Notes under the pieces: generated by a model
Database searches by the model: none
What the model was told of the DNA's origin: nothing
What the model saw: the letters and a program-made list of their open reading frames with translations, nothing else
Assembly: GCA_023807065.1 (NCBI GenBank)
Contig: JAJJLU010000113.1
Span: 1-12,308, forward strand
Origin: Isotricha intestinalis
Lineage: Eukaryota > Ciliophora > Litostomatea > Vestibuliferida > Isotrichidae
Direction of reading: 5' to 3'
Length of the DNA stretch: 12,308 nucleotides
Position numbers and translations under genes: made by a program
Part shown: positions 1 to 7,919 of the stretch, piece after piece
How positions within the stretch are numbered: position 1 is the stretch's first letter
Layout of the letters: the number at the start of each line of letters is the position of its first letter

Positions 1-12
1 CCCCAATCCCCA
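1..12 (+). repeat. Left telomere, C-rich strand
   Basis: The window opens with CCCCAAT followed by CCCCA, the C-rich strand of a 7-base telomere unit. Its complement matches the ATTGGGG repeats at the other end of the window, in the opposite orientation, as expected for the two ends of one linear chromosome. Only about 1.7 units are present, so the end is probably clipped by assembly or trimming. Unique sequence begins at base 13. Confidence 0.85.
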
Positions 13-39
13 GTAAAGCTCCAAAAAATATATTTGAAA

Positions 40-60
40 TAATTAAATTCAATTTAATTA
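40..60. repeat. Subtelomeric perfect palindrome (10-bp arms, 1-nt centre)
   Basis: The left arm TAATTAAATT and right arm AATTTAATTA are exact inverse complements around a single C at base 50. It lies 28 bases inside the left telomere and 112 bases upstream of the first start codon. It could be a protein-binding site or cruciform, but short palindromes arise easily in DNA this AT-rich, so it is recorded as structure only. Confidence 0.35.
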
Positions 61-171
61 CGATATTGAATAAATTTATTTTAATGATATTTTGAAAAAT
101 ATAAAAAAAATCAAAGCATTTTTTCATATAATTATTAAAAACTAAAAAAAATAAATAAAATCATTTTTTAA

Positions 172-1113
172 ATGAACTCAAAAATCAGTAAATCAGTTAA
201 AAACATTTCAAAAATGAATGCTACAACAAACAATACTTCAAAAACAATAAAAAATCAAATTTTGAATTATAATCCTTCAAAAACTCAATCGACTAAATAT
301 ATAAAAGAAGTAATTTATCCAAAAAATATAAATGAATATAAACATTTATTAAATAATCATATGTTTACTCAAGGAGATTTAGATTGGACTCTTGATTTAA
401 GAAATGAAAAAAAAACATTTAATATTAGAAAAGAAATATCTGTAAATCCCCCTTCTTTTTATGATGAAGATTTAGATAATTTTAAAAAGAAAAAAAAAAT
501 AATAATAAATGAACCATTTTTACATAATGAAAATCCATTTCAATTAAATCATTTAGTTCATGATAATTGTAATACAATAAATGCATCACAAATTAATTTT
601 GAAAGTACATTAAGAAAAATAAATAAACCAATTAAAGGGGTTAAAATAGTAAAACATAATCAATCTTGGAAAAATTTACCTTATACACCATTTTCAAATT
701 TTTCTTACTTTTTACCTCCAGTTTCAAGTAAATCTAAAGAACATATGGATAGAATAAATAAATTTATTGTTAGAGAATATGAACATGTTAATGAAAAAAC
801 AAAATTTGAGAATGATAATATTATAAGAAAGACTGTTAGACCAAATAAGAAATTTTTACCTGGATGGTTAGGAGAACATTTAGAAAGAGAAAAATATAAT
901 TTAAAATATAAAACTAAAAATATTAATAGTATTAGACACATTTTATGTAATCATGGTAATGCTTTAAGTAATTTTGAAATTGGTTTAAGAACTTTTGGTA
1001 ATAAAGAATTTAATCCTTTAACTCATCCGAAAATTATTATAAAAAATTATAATCCTATTAAAGAAGAAAGAGATAAAGGTATTATTAATAAAAAAATTAT
1101 AATTAAAAAATGA
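172..1113 (+). CDS. Basic protein of unknown function, first gene from the left telomere
   Basis: This 313-residue protein matches no family I recognise. Residues 1-45 are Ser/Thr/Lys/Asn-rich and look disordered. Residues 48-110 hold an aromatic and acidic stretch (TQGDLDWTLDLRNEKKTF, 66-83) and a run of five lysines at 105-109. Residues 165-185 carry a Trp and prolines (SWKNLPYTPFSNFSYFLPP). Residues 220-275 (RPNKKFLPGWLGEHLEREKY, then HILCNHGNALSNFEIGLRTF) look least repetitive and could be the conserved core. No signal peptide, membrane segment or catalytic motif is visible. The start is the first ATG in frame, after an A-rich leader, and gives the whole open frame. The stop is TGA with an in-frame TAA three codons later. 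Codon use resembles its neighbours, so a real gene is very likely. A cytoskeletal or ciliary role is only a guess from composition. Confidence 0.8.
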   Translation: MNSKISKSVKNISKMNATTNNTSKTIKNQILNYNPSKTQSTKYIKEVIYPKNINEYKHLLNNHMFTQGDLDWTLDLRNEKKTFNIRKEISVNPPSFYDEDLDNFKKKKKIIINEPFLHNENPFQLNHLVHDNCNTINASQINFESTLRKINKPIKGVKIVKHNQSWKNLPYTPFSNFSYFLPPVSSKSKEHMDRINKFIVREYEHVNEKTKFENDNIIRKTVRPNKKFLPGWLGEHLEREKYNLKYKTKNINSIRHILCNHGNALSNFEIGLRTFGNKEFNPLTHPKIIIKNYNPIKEERDKGIINKKIIIKK

Positions 1114-1618
1114 AAAAAAAGATAATTAATAAAATTAATAATTTTATATTGTTTTTTAAATATAAAAAAAATATTATTTTCTTTTTAATTTTCTTTAATT
1201 TTATTAATTTTTATTTTTTGTATTTTTTATTATTTCTTTTTTTTTTATTATTTACATCCAATTAAATCTTTTTTTAAACTCATTGTTTTTTTTTAATTAT
1301 TTTTTTTAATCATTATCTTATAATTTAATATATTTTCATTTACTTTATAATCATCTAATTATATGATAAATTATTAAGATTAAAAATAAATTGTTTATAA
1401 AAGAAATCTTATTATTTTCAATAAATGTTAGAGAACTTTTTATTAACTGTTTGAGAAGATTTAAAATTATTATTTTATTTCTCAATTTTTCCTACAACTT
1501 TCTTCTTTTTACTATTCAAAAATTTTTTTTTTTTATAAAAAAGAAATTTAAATCATTTTATTATAAAAAAGAAAATAATTTAATCGTATAAACTGGTTTA
1601 AAAAAAATAATATAAAAC
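1114..1618. other. T-rich intergenic spacer, no gene seen
   Basis: About 500 bases separate the first gene from the phosphatase gene. The plus strand is dominated by T homopolymers and TTTATT-type runs, unlike the A-rich coding strands nearby. One open stretch at 1391-1591 lacks an ATG and would encode a Phe/Ile-rich string, so it is not accepted as a gene. The 3' end of the upstream gene and the promoter of the phosphatase must lie here. I cannot point to a specific signal. Confidence 0.6.
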
Positions 1619-3172
1619 ATGAATACAAATTACAGATACGATAGTTCTTTTCAAACAAGAAAAAGTAGAGAAGAACGCAAATTAACTATTTCAGATACTT
1701 TAAATTTAAATAACAAAAGGAATTTAACTCGTAGTTTAAATATTGAAAAAAAAAAATTATTGTCTCCAATTCAAAAAAATAAAGAAGTAGAAGAATTTTC
1801 CCGAAATAATGATATGTTGTCTTTAGAATATGAAGATTCAAATAAAACTTTTCAAATTAAACAAAAACTAAATTTAAAAAAAGTAACATCAAATAAAATA
1901 ATACCAACGACTAAACAAGGAAATTTTAGAAAAAATAATTTCAATCAAACATTCCAAATAAATAAAAAAGATAATAATAATCATCTTTTATTTAGTTCAG
2001 AAAAAAATAAAAGTAAAAAAAAAAGAAAATCAAAATTTAATGACATCCATCATTTAAATGAAAATAACGGAAAAAATGATAAAAAAGAAGATGAAGAATT
2101 TTATGAAGAAACTTTAAGTTTAAAAGCATCTTTTGTGTCAAAAGAAATAGGTTTTTTTACTAGAAAAGGGAAAATTTCAGATAAATTTGAAAAACCAAAT
2201 AATCAAGATTCTTATTTATATATTGATAAATTTTTCAATTTAAAAGATTGTTATTTATTAGGAATTATGGATGGTCATGGAACAAATGGTCATTTTGTTT
2301 CCCAATATATTAAAACTCAAGCAGAAGAATTTTTTCAAAATAAGGAAAATTACTTTAGAAATAAAAACGTAGAAATTAATTTAGATAATATTCAAGTTAG
2401 GCTTCAATCAAAGAATTTTTCTTTAATAAAAAAATTTTATAAAAAAGTAAATAGCGAATTACCAGATACAACATTTGATACTCATTTCTCAGGTTCAACT
2501 TGTAATTTAGTATTTAAATTAGGAAATACAATAATATGTTCAAACACAGGAGATTCAAGAGCAATAATAATAAAAGAAAACAAAAACATAAATTCTCAAA
2601 ATAATAACCAAATAAATATTAATAACAATAATATAAATAATCACAACAACCTTTCAAATGAACATGAGAAAAAAATATATAATATATTTTGTAATTATGA
2701 AGTAGAGCAATTGAGTTATGATCACAAACCAGAAAATAAAGAAGAAAAAGAACGAATATTAGAAAAAGGAGGATGTGTTTATCAATGTGAAGATGGAAGT
2801 GAAAATGGAGGACCATTTAGAGTTTGGGTTAAAGGAGAAAGTTACCCTGGTCTTGCAATGAGTCGTTCATTAGGTGATGAAGTTGCTGAAAGTGTTGGAG
2901 TTATTCCAGATCCTGATTGCATTGTGAAAAATATTAATAGTAATTATAAATATATTGTCATTGCTTCTGATGGACTTTTTGAATATTTAAATAATGAAGA
3001 TATTATGAATATTATTAATCCTTTTTTTTTAATTGGAGATGCTAATGGTGCTTGTAAAGAACTTGGAAAAAAAGCTGCTGAAGAATGGGAAAAATATGGT
3101 GAAGAAAGGGATGATATTACTGTTATGGTTTTGTTTATTGGATCAATTCATGTTAAAAAAGAAACTATATGA
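1619..3172 (+). CDS. PP2C (PPM) family metal-dependent Ser/Thr protein phosphatase
   Basis: The product removes phosphate from Ser/Thr residues using two or more Mn/Mg ions. The signature motifs appear in family order: NNQDSY with D197; MDGHG at 217-221, whose D218 and G219 bind metal; SGST at 291-294; GDSRA at 311-315; LAMSRSLGD ending at D420; ASDGL with D451; and DDIT at 498-501. All expected metal-binding Asp residues are present, so it should be active. The catalytic domain spans about 170-510. Residues 1-170 are a Lys/Asn/Ser-rich extension, probably disordered and regulatory. Residues 321-350 are an Asn-rich insert between GDSRA and the HKPENKEEKERI motif. At 517 residues it is longer than a bare catalytic domain of about 300. 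No signal or membrane segment is seen, so it is probably soluble. The substrate cannot be told. The stop is TGA, with an in-frame TAA one codon on. Confidence 0.96.
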   Translation: MNTNYRYDSSFQTRKSREERKLTISDTLNLNNKRNLTRSLNIEKKKLLSPIQKNKEVEEFSRNNDMLSLEYEDSNKTFQIKQKLNLKKVTSNKIIPTTKQGNFRKNNFNQTFQINKKDNNNHLLFSSEKNKSKKKRKSKFNDIHHLNENNGKNDKKEDEEFYEETLSLKASFVSKEIGFFTRKGKISDKFEKPNNQDSYLYIDKFFNLKDCYLLGIMDGHGTNGHFVSQYIKTQAEEFFQNKENYFRNKNVEINLDNIQVRLQSKNFSLIKKFYKKVNSELPDTTFDTHFSGSTCNLVFKLGNTIICSNTGDSRAIIIKENKNINSQNNNQININNNNINNHNNLSNEHEKKIYNIFCNYEVEQLSYDHKPENKEEKERILEKGGCVYQCEDGSENGGPFRVWVKGESYPGLAMSRSLGDEVAESVGVIPDPDCIVKNINSNYKYIVIASDGLFEYLNNEDIMNIINPFFLIGDANGACKELGKKAAEEWEKYGEERDDITVMVLFIGSIHVKKETI

Positions 3173-3371
3173 ATTTAATTATATTAATGTTTTTTAATTT
3201 ATTTAAATTATATAGAATTATTATTGAATAGATGATATTTTAGTATTATTTGTTTATTTGTTTATTTTTTTTTTTTTGTGTTTTGATTTTTGAATAATAT
3301 TGAAATTAATTATATATTTTATTTTATTATTTTTAAATTAATAAATACATGAATAAAAATTTATAATAAAA
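3173..3371. promoter_or_regulatory. Intergenic leader of the coiled-coil gene with a 5-codon upstream ORF
   Basis: This 199-base AT-only-like spacer lies between two genes in the same direction and contains a TTTATTTG-type repeat running into a T tract near 3265-3277. An upstream ATG at 3349 opens a five-codon frame (MNKNL) that stops with TAA at 3364-3366, five bases before the accepted start. It could dampen translation of the main gene or be chance. No defined promoter element was recognised. Confidence 0.3.
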
Positions 3372-4871
3372 ATGAAAGGTTTTGGATCTCCAATAATAAA
3401 TTATTCTCCTGAAAGAACACAAGAAGATACATTTGTTCAAATGAAATTATTCATTAAAAATTTAGAAAATAAAATATCTTCCCAACAAGCAGAAATAGAA
3501 TCTTTAAAAAATACTATTTTAAATCTTGAGAAAGAAAAAATAAAATTAACATCATCTCTTTCAATCAAGGAAAATTCATTAAAAGATTCAACTTCAATTT
3601 TAGATAATTTAAAAATAAAAAACGAACAATTTGAAAATAAAATATCTGAATTAGAAAAGGAAAATGCTGAATTAAATTATGCAATCGCAGAATTAACTCA
3701 AAAAAATAAATCTTTAATGAATACCCAAATTTTAAATTCAAATAATCAAAATTTAAATTCTCAAATTCAAGTTTTAACAGATCAATTAAATGAAGTTTCA
3801 ATTATTAAATCGAAATTAGAATTTGATAAAAATAATTTAATGAATAAATTAACAGAAATGCAAAATGAACATGAAAATGAAATTAGAATGCTAACAAAAA
3901 TAAAAAATTCAGAAATTTCTCAACAAAATAAAACAATTGCTAATTTACAAAATGGCTTAAACTCATTAAATAATACAATTAATAGTGATTCAATTCCTTC
4001 AACAATAAATAATAATAATCAATATTCTAATGCTATTATGGATGAATTTAATGAATTAGAAAAAAAAACAAAATTAACTTCTGATGAAAATAATGAATTG
4101 AAAAAACTTTTAAATGAACTTCAAAGAAAAAATGAAGAATATGAAAATTTAATATTAATAAAAGATAAAAGTATAAGAAATTTACAAAAGAAAAACAAAG
4201 AAATTGAAGATGATCTTAATTCAAAAAATGAAGAAATTATAATTAATTCTGAAGAAAATTTATCTCAGGCGAAAGAAGCTTTAAATACAGTTGATCAATT
4301 ATTATTAGAAAGAGAAGATTTAATTAGACAAAATGCTGAGTTAAGATATGCTTATGAACAATTTAATAATGGAGTTAAAGAAGCTAATGATTTATTTATT
4401 GAAAAAACTAAAACTTTTGAAAATATTTTAATTAAATATAATAAAAAAATTCAAGAACATCAAGAACAAATAAAAAAATTACTTGAAGATAATTATAATT
4501 TAAATGAAGAAATTAGTAAATTAAAAAGAGAAAAAGAAAAATTATTGAAAAAAAATGAATTTAAAGAAAAAATAAAAGGAAATATTAACTTATCGAATAA
4601 TAATATGTTACAGTCACCAAATAGAGTAAATAGCGATAATTATTATTCTAATGCTTCTCCTCAAAATATACCAAATTTAAATTATGATACTCAAAATTCT
4701 TCTATTTTAAGAAGTAGAAAAAATCCTAATGTTATAATTAACAATATTAATTATGACATTAATGATCCTTATGTTGATGGACAATTAAAATCTTTAGATG
4801 AATTTAAAAAAGTTTTAACTAAAGTTGATCAAAATTTAAGTCGTGATAAAATTACTCTTTCTCAAGAATAA
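3372..4871 (+). CDS. Long coiled-coil protein, function unknown
   Basis: The 499-residue product is mostly alpha-helical coiled coil. Heptad-like patterns of Leu/Ile with Lys/Glu/Asn run over about 20-205, break at an Asn/Ser/Pro-rich hinge (206-222), and resume over 226-400, ending in a highly charged stretch around 382-400. The N-terminal head (1-18) contains MKGFGSPIINYSPERTQ, with two Ser-Pro sites. The tail (400-499) is Asn/Ser-rich and disordered until a last possible helix, DGQLKSLDEFKKVLTKVDQ, at 469-487. No motor, membrane or catalytic motif is seen. Such rods usually act as dimeric scaffolds, for example at basal bodies or the cortex, but this is inference from shape only. The start is the first ATG of the open frame and the stop is TAA. 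The gene on its right is convergent, 810 bases away. Confidence 0.85.
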   Translation: MKGFGSPIINYSPERTQEDTFVQMKLFIKNLENKISSQQAEIESLKNTILNLEKEKIKLTSSLSIKENSLKDSTSILDNLKIKNEQFENKISELEKENAELNYAIAELTQKNKSLMNTQILNSNNQNLNSQIQVLTDQLNEVSIIKSKLEFDKNNLMNKLTEMQNEHENEIRMLTKIKNSEISQQNKTIANLQNGLNSLNNTINSDSIPSTINNNNQYSNAIMDEFNELEKKTKLTSDENNELKKLLNELQRKNEEYENLILIKDKSIRNLQKKNKEIEDDLNSKNEEIIINSEENLSQAKEALNTVDQLLLEREDLIRQNAELRYAYEQFNNGVKEANDLFIEKTKTFENILIKYNKKIQEHQEQIKKLLEDNYNLNEEISKLKREKEKLLKKNEFKEKIKGNINLSNNNMLQSPNRVNSDNYYSNASPQNIPNLNYDTQNSSILRSRKNPNVIINNINYDINDPYVDGQLKSLDEFKKVLTKVDQNLSRDKITLSQE

Positions 4872-5681
4872 GTTTAAATTGATGAAAAAATCTTATTTAT
4901 TTATTTAACTCTTTGTTTATTATTCTTATTATTATTTATTATTTTTTATTTTATTTAACTTCAAACTAAGGTATATCACTTATTTAAAAACCCAAAAATA
5001 AGAAAAAAATATAAAATCATAGAAAACAATATTAATATCATAAAGAATTAAATGATAATAGAATTAAAAATACAAAATACAAAAATTAATTGAAAAAAAT
5101 AAAAATTTAAATAAACCATTCTATAATACTATATTAAAAAATTCTAAGTATATAAAAGGAGAACAACTATTCAATAATTTTTAACAACACTAAATTTGAT
5201 GCATCAAATTCAATGAGTCAAAACTCAATAAAACATTAAAGTTAAGATAAGTATTTACTCATTCCAAAATATAATAATATCAATTATTCGTGACTCCTTC
5301 ATAAAAACTATTATATAATAATATTTAAGATATAATTATTCCTAATCATATTCCTTATGAAGGTAAATTATTTAATATGAAAAAAAAGAATTTCTAAGAT
5401 GAAAAAAAAATTTCTAGAATAAGTTCTGAGAATCCAAGATAAAAATTAAAAGAAATTAAAGAAATTATTGCGGTTATATGAAGAAAGAGAAATTAAAAAA
5501 ACGAAGAATGAAAAAATAGGAGAAAGAATATTCAAAATAAAAATTGGAAATCAAAGAAGAATAGAGCGAATTACATTTAGTCAAAAAAATAAATGGAAAA
5601 TATTTGAATTAGATAATTAAAAAAAATATAAAAAATTATTATTTATATTATTTTCTATTCGAAATAAGTAATTAAATATTA
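4872..5681. other. 810-base gap between convergent genes; no intact gene, coding-like relic in its right half
   Basis: The first 100 bases or so are T-rich with TTATT repeats and probably form the 3' end of the coiled-coil gene. From about 5000 to 5620 the plus strand becomes A-rich and of higher complexity, resembling nearby coding strands, but every frame is broken by stops. The last 60 bases are plain AT-rich spacer before the 3' end of the exonuclease gene. No RNA gene is recognised. The coding-like part is listed separately. Confidence 0.55.
5068..5620 (+). pseudogene. Possible decayed coding sequence (relic), identity unknown
   Basis: Open pieces occur in more than one plus frame: 5068-5181 (38 codons, ending GEQLFNNF before TAA), 5329-5394 (22 codons, including DIIIPNHIPYEGKLFN), and 5450-5617 (56 codons, including KLLRLYEEREIKKTKNEK, ending at TAA 5618-5620). 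The translations have the Lys/Glu/Asn composition of real proteins here rather than Phe/Ile strings, and the strand is A-rich like a coding strand. In-frame stops, mostly TAA, and frame changes interrupt it. It could be a pseudogene, a gene with several very short introns, or chance. In DNA this rich in A and T a stop is expected about every ten codons, so open runs of 40-55 codons can arise at random over a gap this size. No family is recognised and no start codon fits. Confidence 0.28.
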
Positions 5682-7781
5682 TTATATAATATCCATAGAA
5701 TCTTTTTTTGTTTTAAATTTTAATAAATCTTTGTTATTTTTAAAATTACTGTTTTCTCCAAATGTTCTTATCATTTCATGATCAATACTCCATTCTTTAG
5801 GAAGAAATTTTGGAGAGAATGTTTCTACAAAAAAAAGTCTCCATTCTCTTATAAATTCTCTAATATCTTTTACTTTTTCAACTACTAATTTCCCATGGAC
5901 ATTTTTTCTTTTTTCATTATCCATTTCATCAATTTTATAATCTTTGAATTTTTCAATAAATTCATAATTAATATCCTTATAACTTTTAATTGTATTTAAA
6001 TAATTATTTTTTTGAAAGACTTTAATAATATCATCATCTTCTGTTTTACTATCTTTTAATGCAATAAATAAATTATAAATTTTTTCTAAAATATTATCTT
6101 TACTTTTTTCAGGAATAACATTCCAATTCTTATAAGCAGCTTTACATTTTTTAATAAATTCATCTTTATTCTTAAATAATTTTTGATCTTCTGAAAGCGA
6201 ATTTAAAGGAATTTTAAACTGATGAGCAATATTTTTCTTTTTTTCTTCATAAGCTTTACAACAATTTTCATGACAATTAAAGCATAATAAAACAACATCA
6301 TGGCTTTTATGGCTTTTTAAATTTTCAGGAAAAAATTGTCTATAAATAAAAGGTACAATATGAAATCTCATATAATTATCTTCTTTACCACAAATAACAC
6401 AACAATTTTTTCTTGATGAAATATAAAAATCACTATTTTCGCCTTTTTCATTAACACAACCTTTTGCATTTGGTTCAAAAATTAATTGAAAAATTGGTGG
6501 ATTTTCACTTATTTTTTTTGCTAAATTTCTTGAAATATACCATTCCATTTTTTTATTATCACAAAAACATAATTGTTGACCATCAGGAGCTAACATCTTA
6601 CAATTTTCATATATTGGATGTTTACATGAAAACTTTTCTAATGTTGTTTTTTTATTTATTTCTTTTTTAAAATTTCTTAACATTTCATTGTTTTTACTTA
6701 TTTCTTTTACATTTAAATTATCTTCTTTTAAATTTTGAGTTTTTGATAAAATGAAATCTGATATTTTTTTATAAAAAGTTTTATGAATTGTTATTATTTC
6801 CTTTGAATATTTTGAAGAGATTATTGTCATTATTTCTTCTTTTGTTTTTGGTAATTTTATACATAATTTATATATTATTTTCATACATAATATAAGTTCA
6901 TTATTTATATTATTTTCTTTTGCATATTCATCTGTCAAATTCATTAAATCTGAAAATAATTGTTTTATATAATCAAAATAATTAGTATTTATCTTTGTCA
7001 TATTATCGATTAAAAATTTATTTGCTTTATTTAAATTTTTCTCTTTCTTTGATGAGTTATATAAATTAATTTGCATTTTTTTTTTTGTCTCTGCTATTTT
7101 TTTTTCATCATTAATTTTTTCAACAATTTTATTTCTTAATTTTATTAAGAATATACTATCATTAGCAGCATAATTTAATTGTTCATCACTTAAAGGTCTT
7201 TCATACCAATTTGAAGTTTGAAATTTTTTTTTTTCTTTAATACTCATTTCAATATTAAGATAAATTTTAATTAAATCAACTAAATTTTTTGGATTGGAAT
7301 TTGAATGAGTAGCAATTTGATGCATTTCTTGAATATCAAAAATATTATAAGTTTCAATCCCAAATTCTTCTTTTATCCATTCTATATCATTATAACATGC
7401 ATGAAAGACTTTTTCTATTTTTTCATTAGATAGTATTTCTTTTAATAATTTACTTATTATCAATTTCGAACTTTCAGATAAAGAAATTACATCTATTATT
7501 AAGGCAAATGAAAATTTTTCAATAAAAAGCTGAATTAAACATAAAGAACCTTTATATTTTTTTCCACTGTAATATTCAGTGTCTACTCCTATTATTTTAG
7601 AATTTCTTAATAAAAAAAAATATTTCTTAAATTCATTTGATGTTTTTATTAATATGTAATTTTTCTTTTTTTTTTTTTTTTGAAGGATTATTTGATCTAA
7701 TTTTTTTTTATAAAGATAGGTTATTATTCCTAATAATAAAAGAGAAACTAATAAATTCATGAAAGAAAGAATATAACTCAT
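5682..7781 (-). CDS. EXD2: EXD2-like membrane-anchored 3'-5' exonuclease with C-terminal HNH-like module
   Basis: The 699-residue product resembles EXD2, a DEDDy 3'-5' exonuclease known in animals as a mitochondrial outer-membrane protein also linked to DNA end processing. A hydrophobic segment at 8-23 is followed by lysines (25-27, 35-40), giving an N-terminal anchor. The RNase D-like domain at about 60-220 has D67 and E69 (VDTEYY), H127/N131/D132 (HACYNDIEWI), and Y204 with D208 (YAANDSIFL), so all DEDDy residues are present. Residues 265-345 are helical, perhaps HRDC-like. Residues 390-510 carry the EXD2-type second half: APDGQQLCFCDNKKMEWY, then CVICG (C461, C464), RFHIVPFIYRQFFP, and SHDVVLLCFNCH (C500, C503, H504), an HNH-like zinc fold. 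Residues 642-668 (FIREWRLFF to WSIDH) look conserved too. The start is fixed by the anchor right after it. A tract of 16 A encodes the lysine run. It ends with TAA and is divergent from the next gene. Confidence 0.9.
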   Translation of the reverse strand: MSYILSFMNLLVSLLLLGIITYLYKKKLDQIILQKKKKKKNYILIKTSNEFKKYFFLLRNSKIIGVDTEYYSGKKYKGSLCLIQLFIEKFSFALIIDVISLSESSKLIISKLLKEILSNEKIEKVFHACYNDIEWIKEEFGIETYNIFDIQEMHQIATHSNSNPKNLVDLIKIYLNIEMSIKEKKKFQTSNWYERPLSDEQLNYAANDSIFLIKLRNKIVEKINDEKKIAETKKKMQINLYNSSKKEKNLNKANKFLIDNMTKINTNYFDYIKQLFSDLMNLTDEYAKENNINNELILCMKIIYKLCIKLPKTKEEIMTIISSKYSKEIITIHKTFYKKISDFILSKTQNLKEDNLNVKEISKNNEMLRNFKKEINKKTTLEKFSCKHPIYENCKMLAPDGQQLCFCDNKKMEWYISRNLAKKISENPPIFQLIFEPNAKGCVNEKGENSDFYISSRKNCCVICGKEDNYMRFHIVPFIYRQFFPENLKSHKSHDVVLLCFNCHENCCKAYEEKKKNIAHQFKIPLNSLSEDQKLFKNKDEFIKKCKAAYKNWNVIPEKSKDNILEKIYNLFIALKDSKTEDDDIIKVFQKNNYLNTIKSYKDINYEFIEKFKDYKIDEMDNEKRKNVHGKLVVEKVKDIREFIREWRLFFVETFSPKFLPKEWSIDHEMIRTFGENSNFKNNKDLLKFKTKKDSMDII

Positions 7782-7919
7782 TTTTTCAATAAAAGAAAAT
7801 AATATTTTTTAAAATAATCACAAAAAAATAATTATTTAAATTCAATTTTAATTAAAATATATATTTCATTATTGTTAATTATAAATTCTTTATTTTTATA
7901 AATTAAATAAACCTTTTAA
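7782..7919. promoter_or_regulatory. Shared divergent promoter region
   Basis: The exonuclease gene (minus) and the small prenylation-motif gene (plus) start head to head, only 138 bases apart, so both 5' leaders and promoters must be contained here. The sequence is almost entirely A and T. The plus-strand start is preceded by CCTTTTAA, resembling the TTTTTTAA before the first gene of the chromosome. No defined transcription-factor site is recognised. Co-regulation is possible but unproven. Confidence 0.5.

Noticed and set aside
13..18. GTAAAG hexamer near the left telomere, also found (reverse complement) inside the right telomere
   Set aside because: Distances from the two telomeres differ and flanks do not match, so it is most likely coincidence in AT-rich DNA.
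705..941. Minus-strand open frame inside the first gene
   Set aside because: It lies wholly antisense to a better coding frame and is a hydrophobic Leu/Phe/Ser string, as expected for the complement of an A-rich coding strand.
1391..1591. 66-codon open frame in the spacer before the phosphatase gene
   Set aside because: It starts with TTG rather than ATG, translates to a Phe/Ile/Lys string typical of T-rich spacer, and cannot be joined in frame to the phosphatase by the nearest GT-AG pair I tried.
2619..2816. Minus-strand open frame inside the phosphatase gene
   Set aside because: It overlaps conserved PP2C motifs on the other strand and has no recognisable feature.
3565..3801. Minus-strand open frame inside the coiled-coil gene
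   Set aside because: Antisense to a clear coiled-coil frame, rich in Leu/Phe only because the sense strand is rich in AAA/AAT/GAA codons.
5068..5620. Intact gene read with TAA as glutamine
   Set aside because: Some pieces read well with TAA as Gln, but frames still shift, TGA and TAG also interrupt, and seven other genes here use TAA or TGA as stops and have no internal stops.
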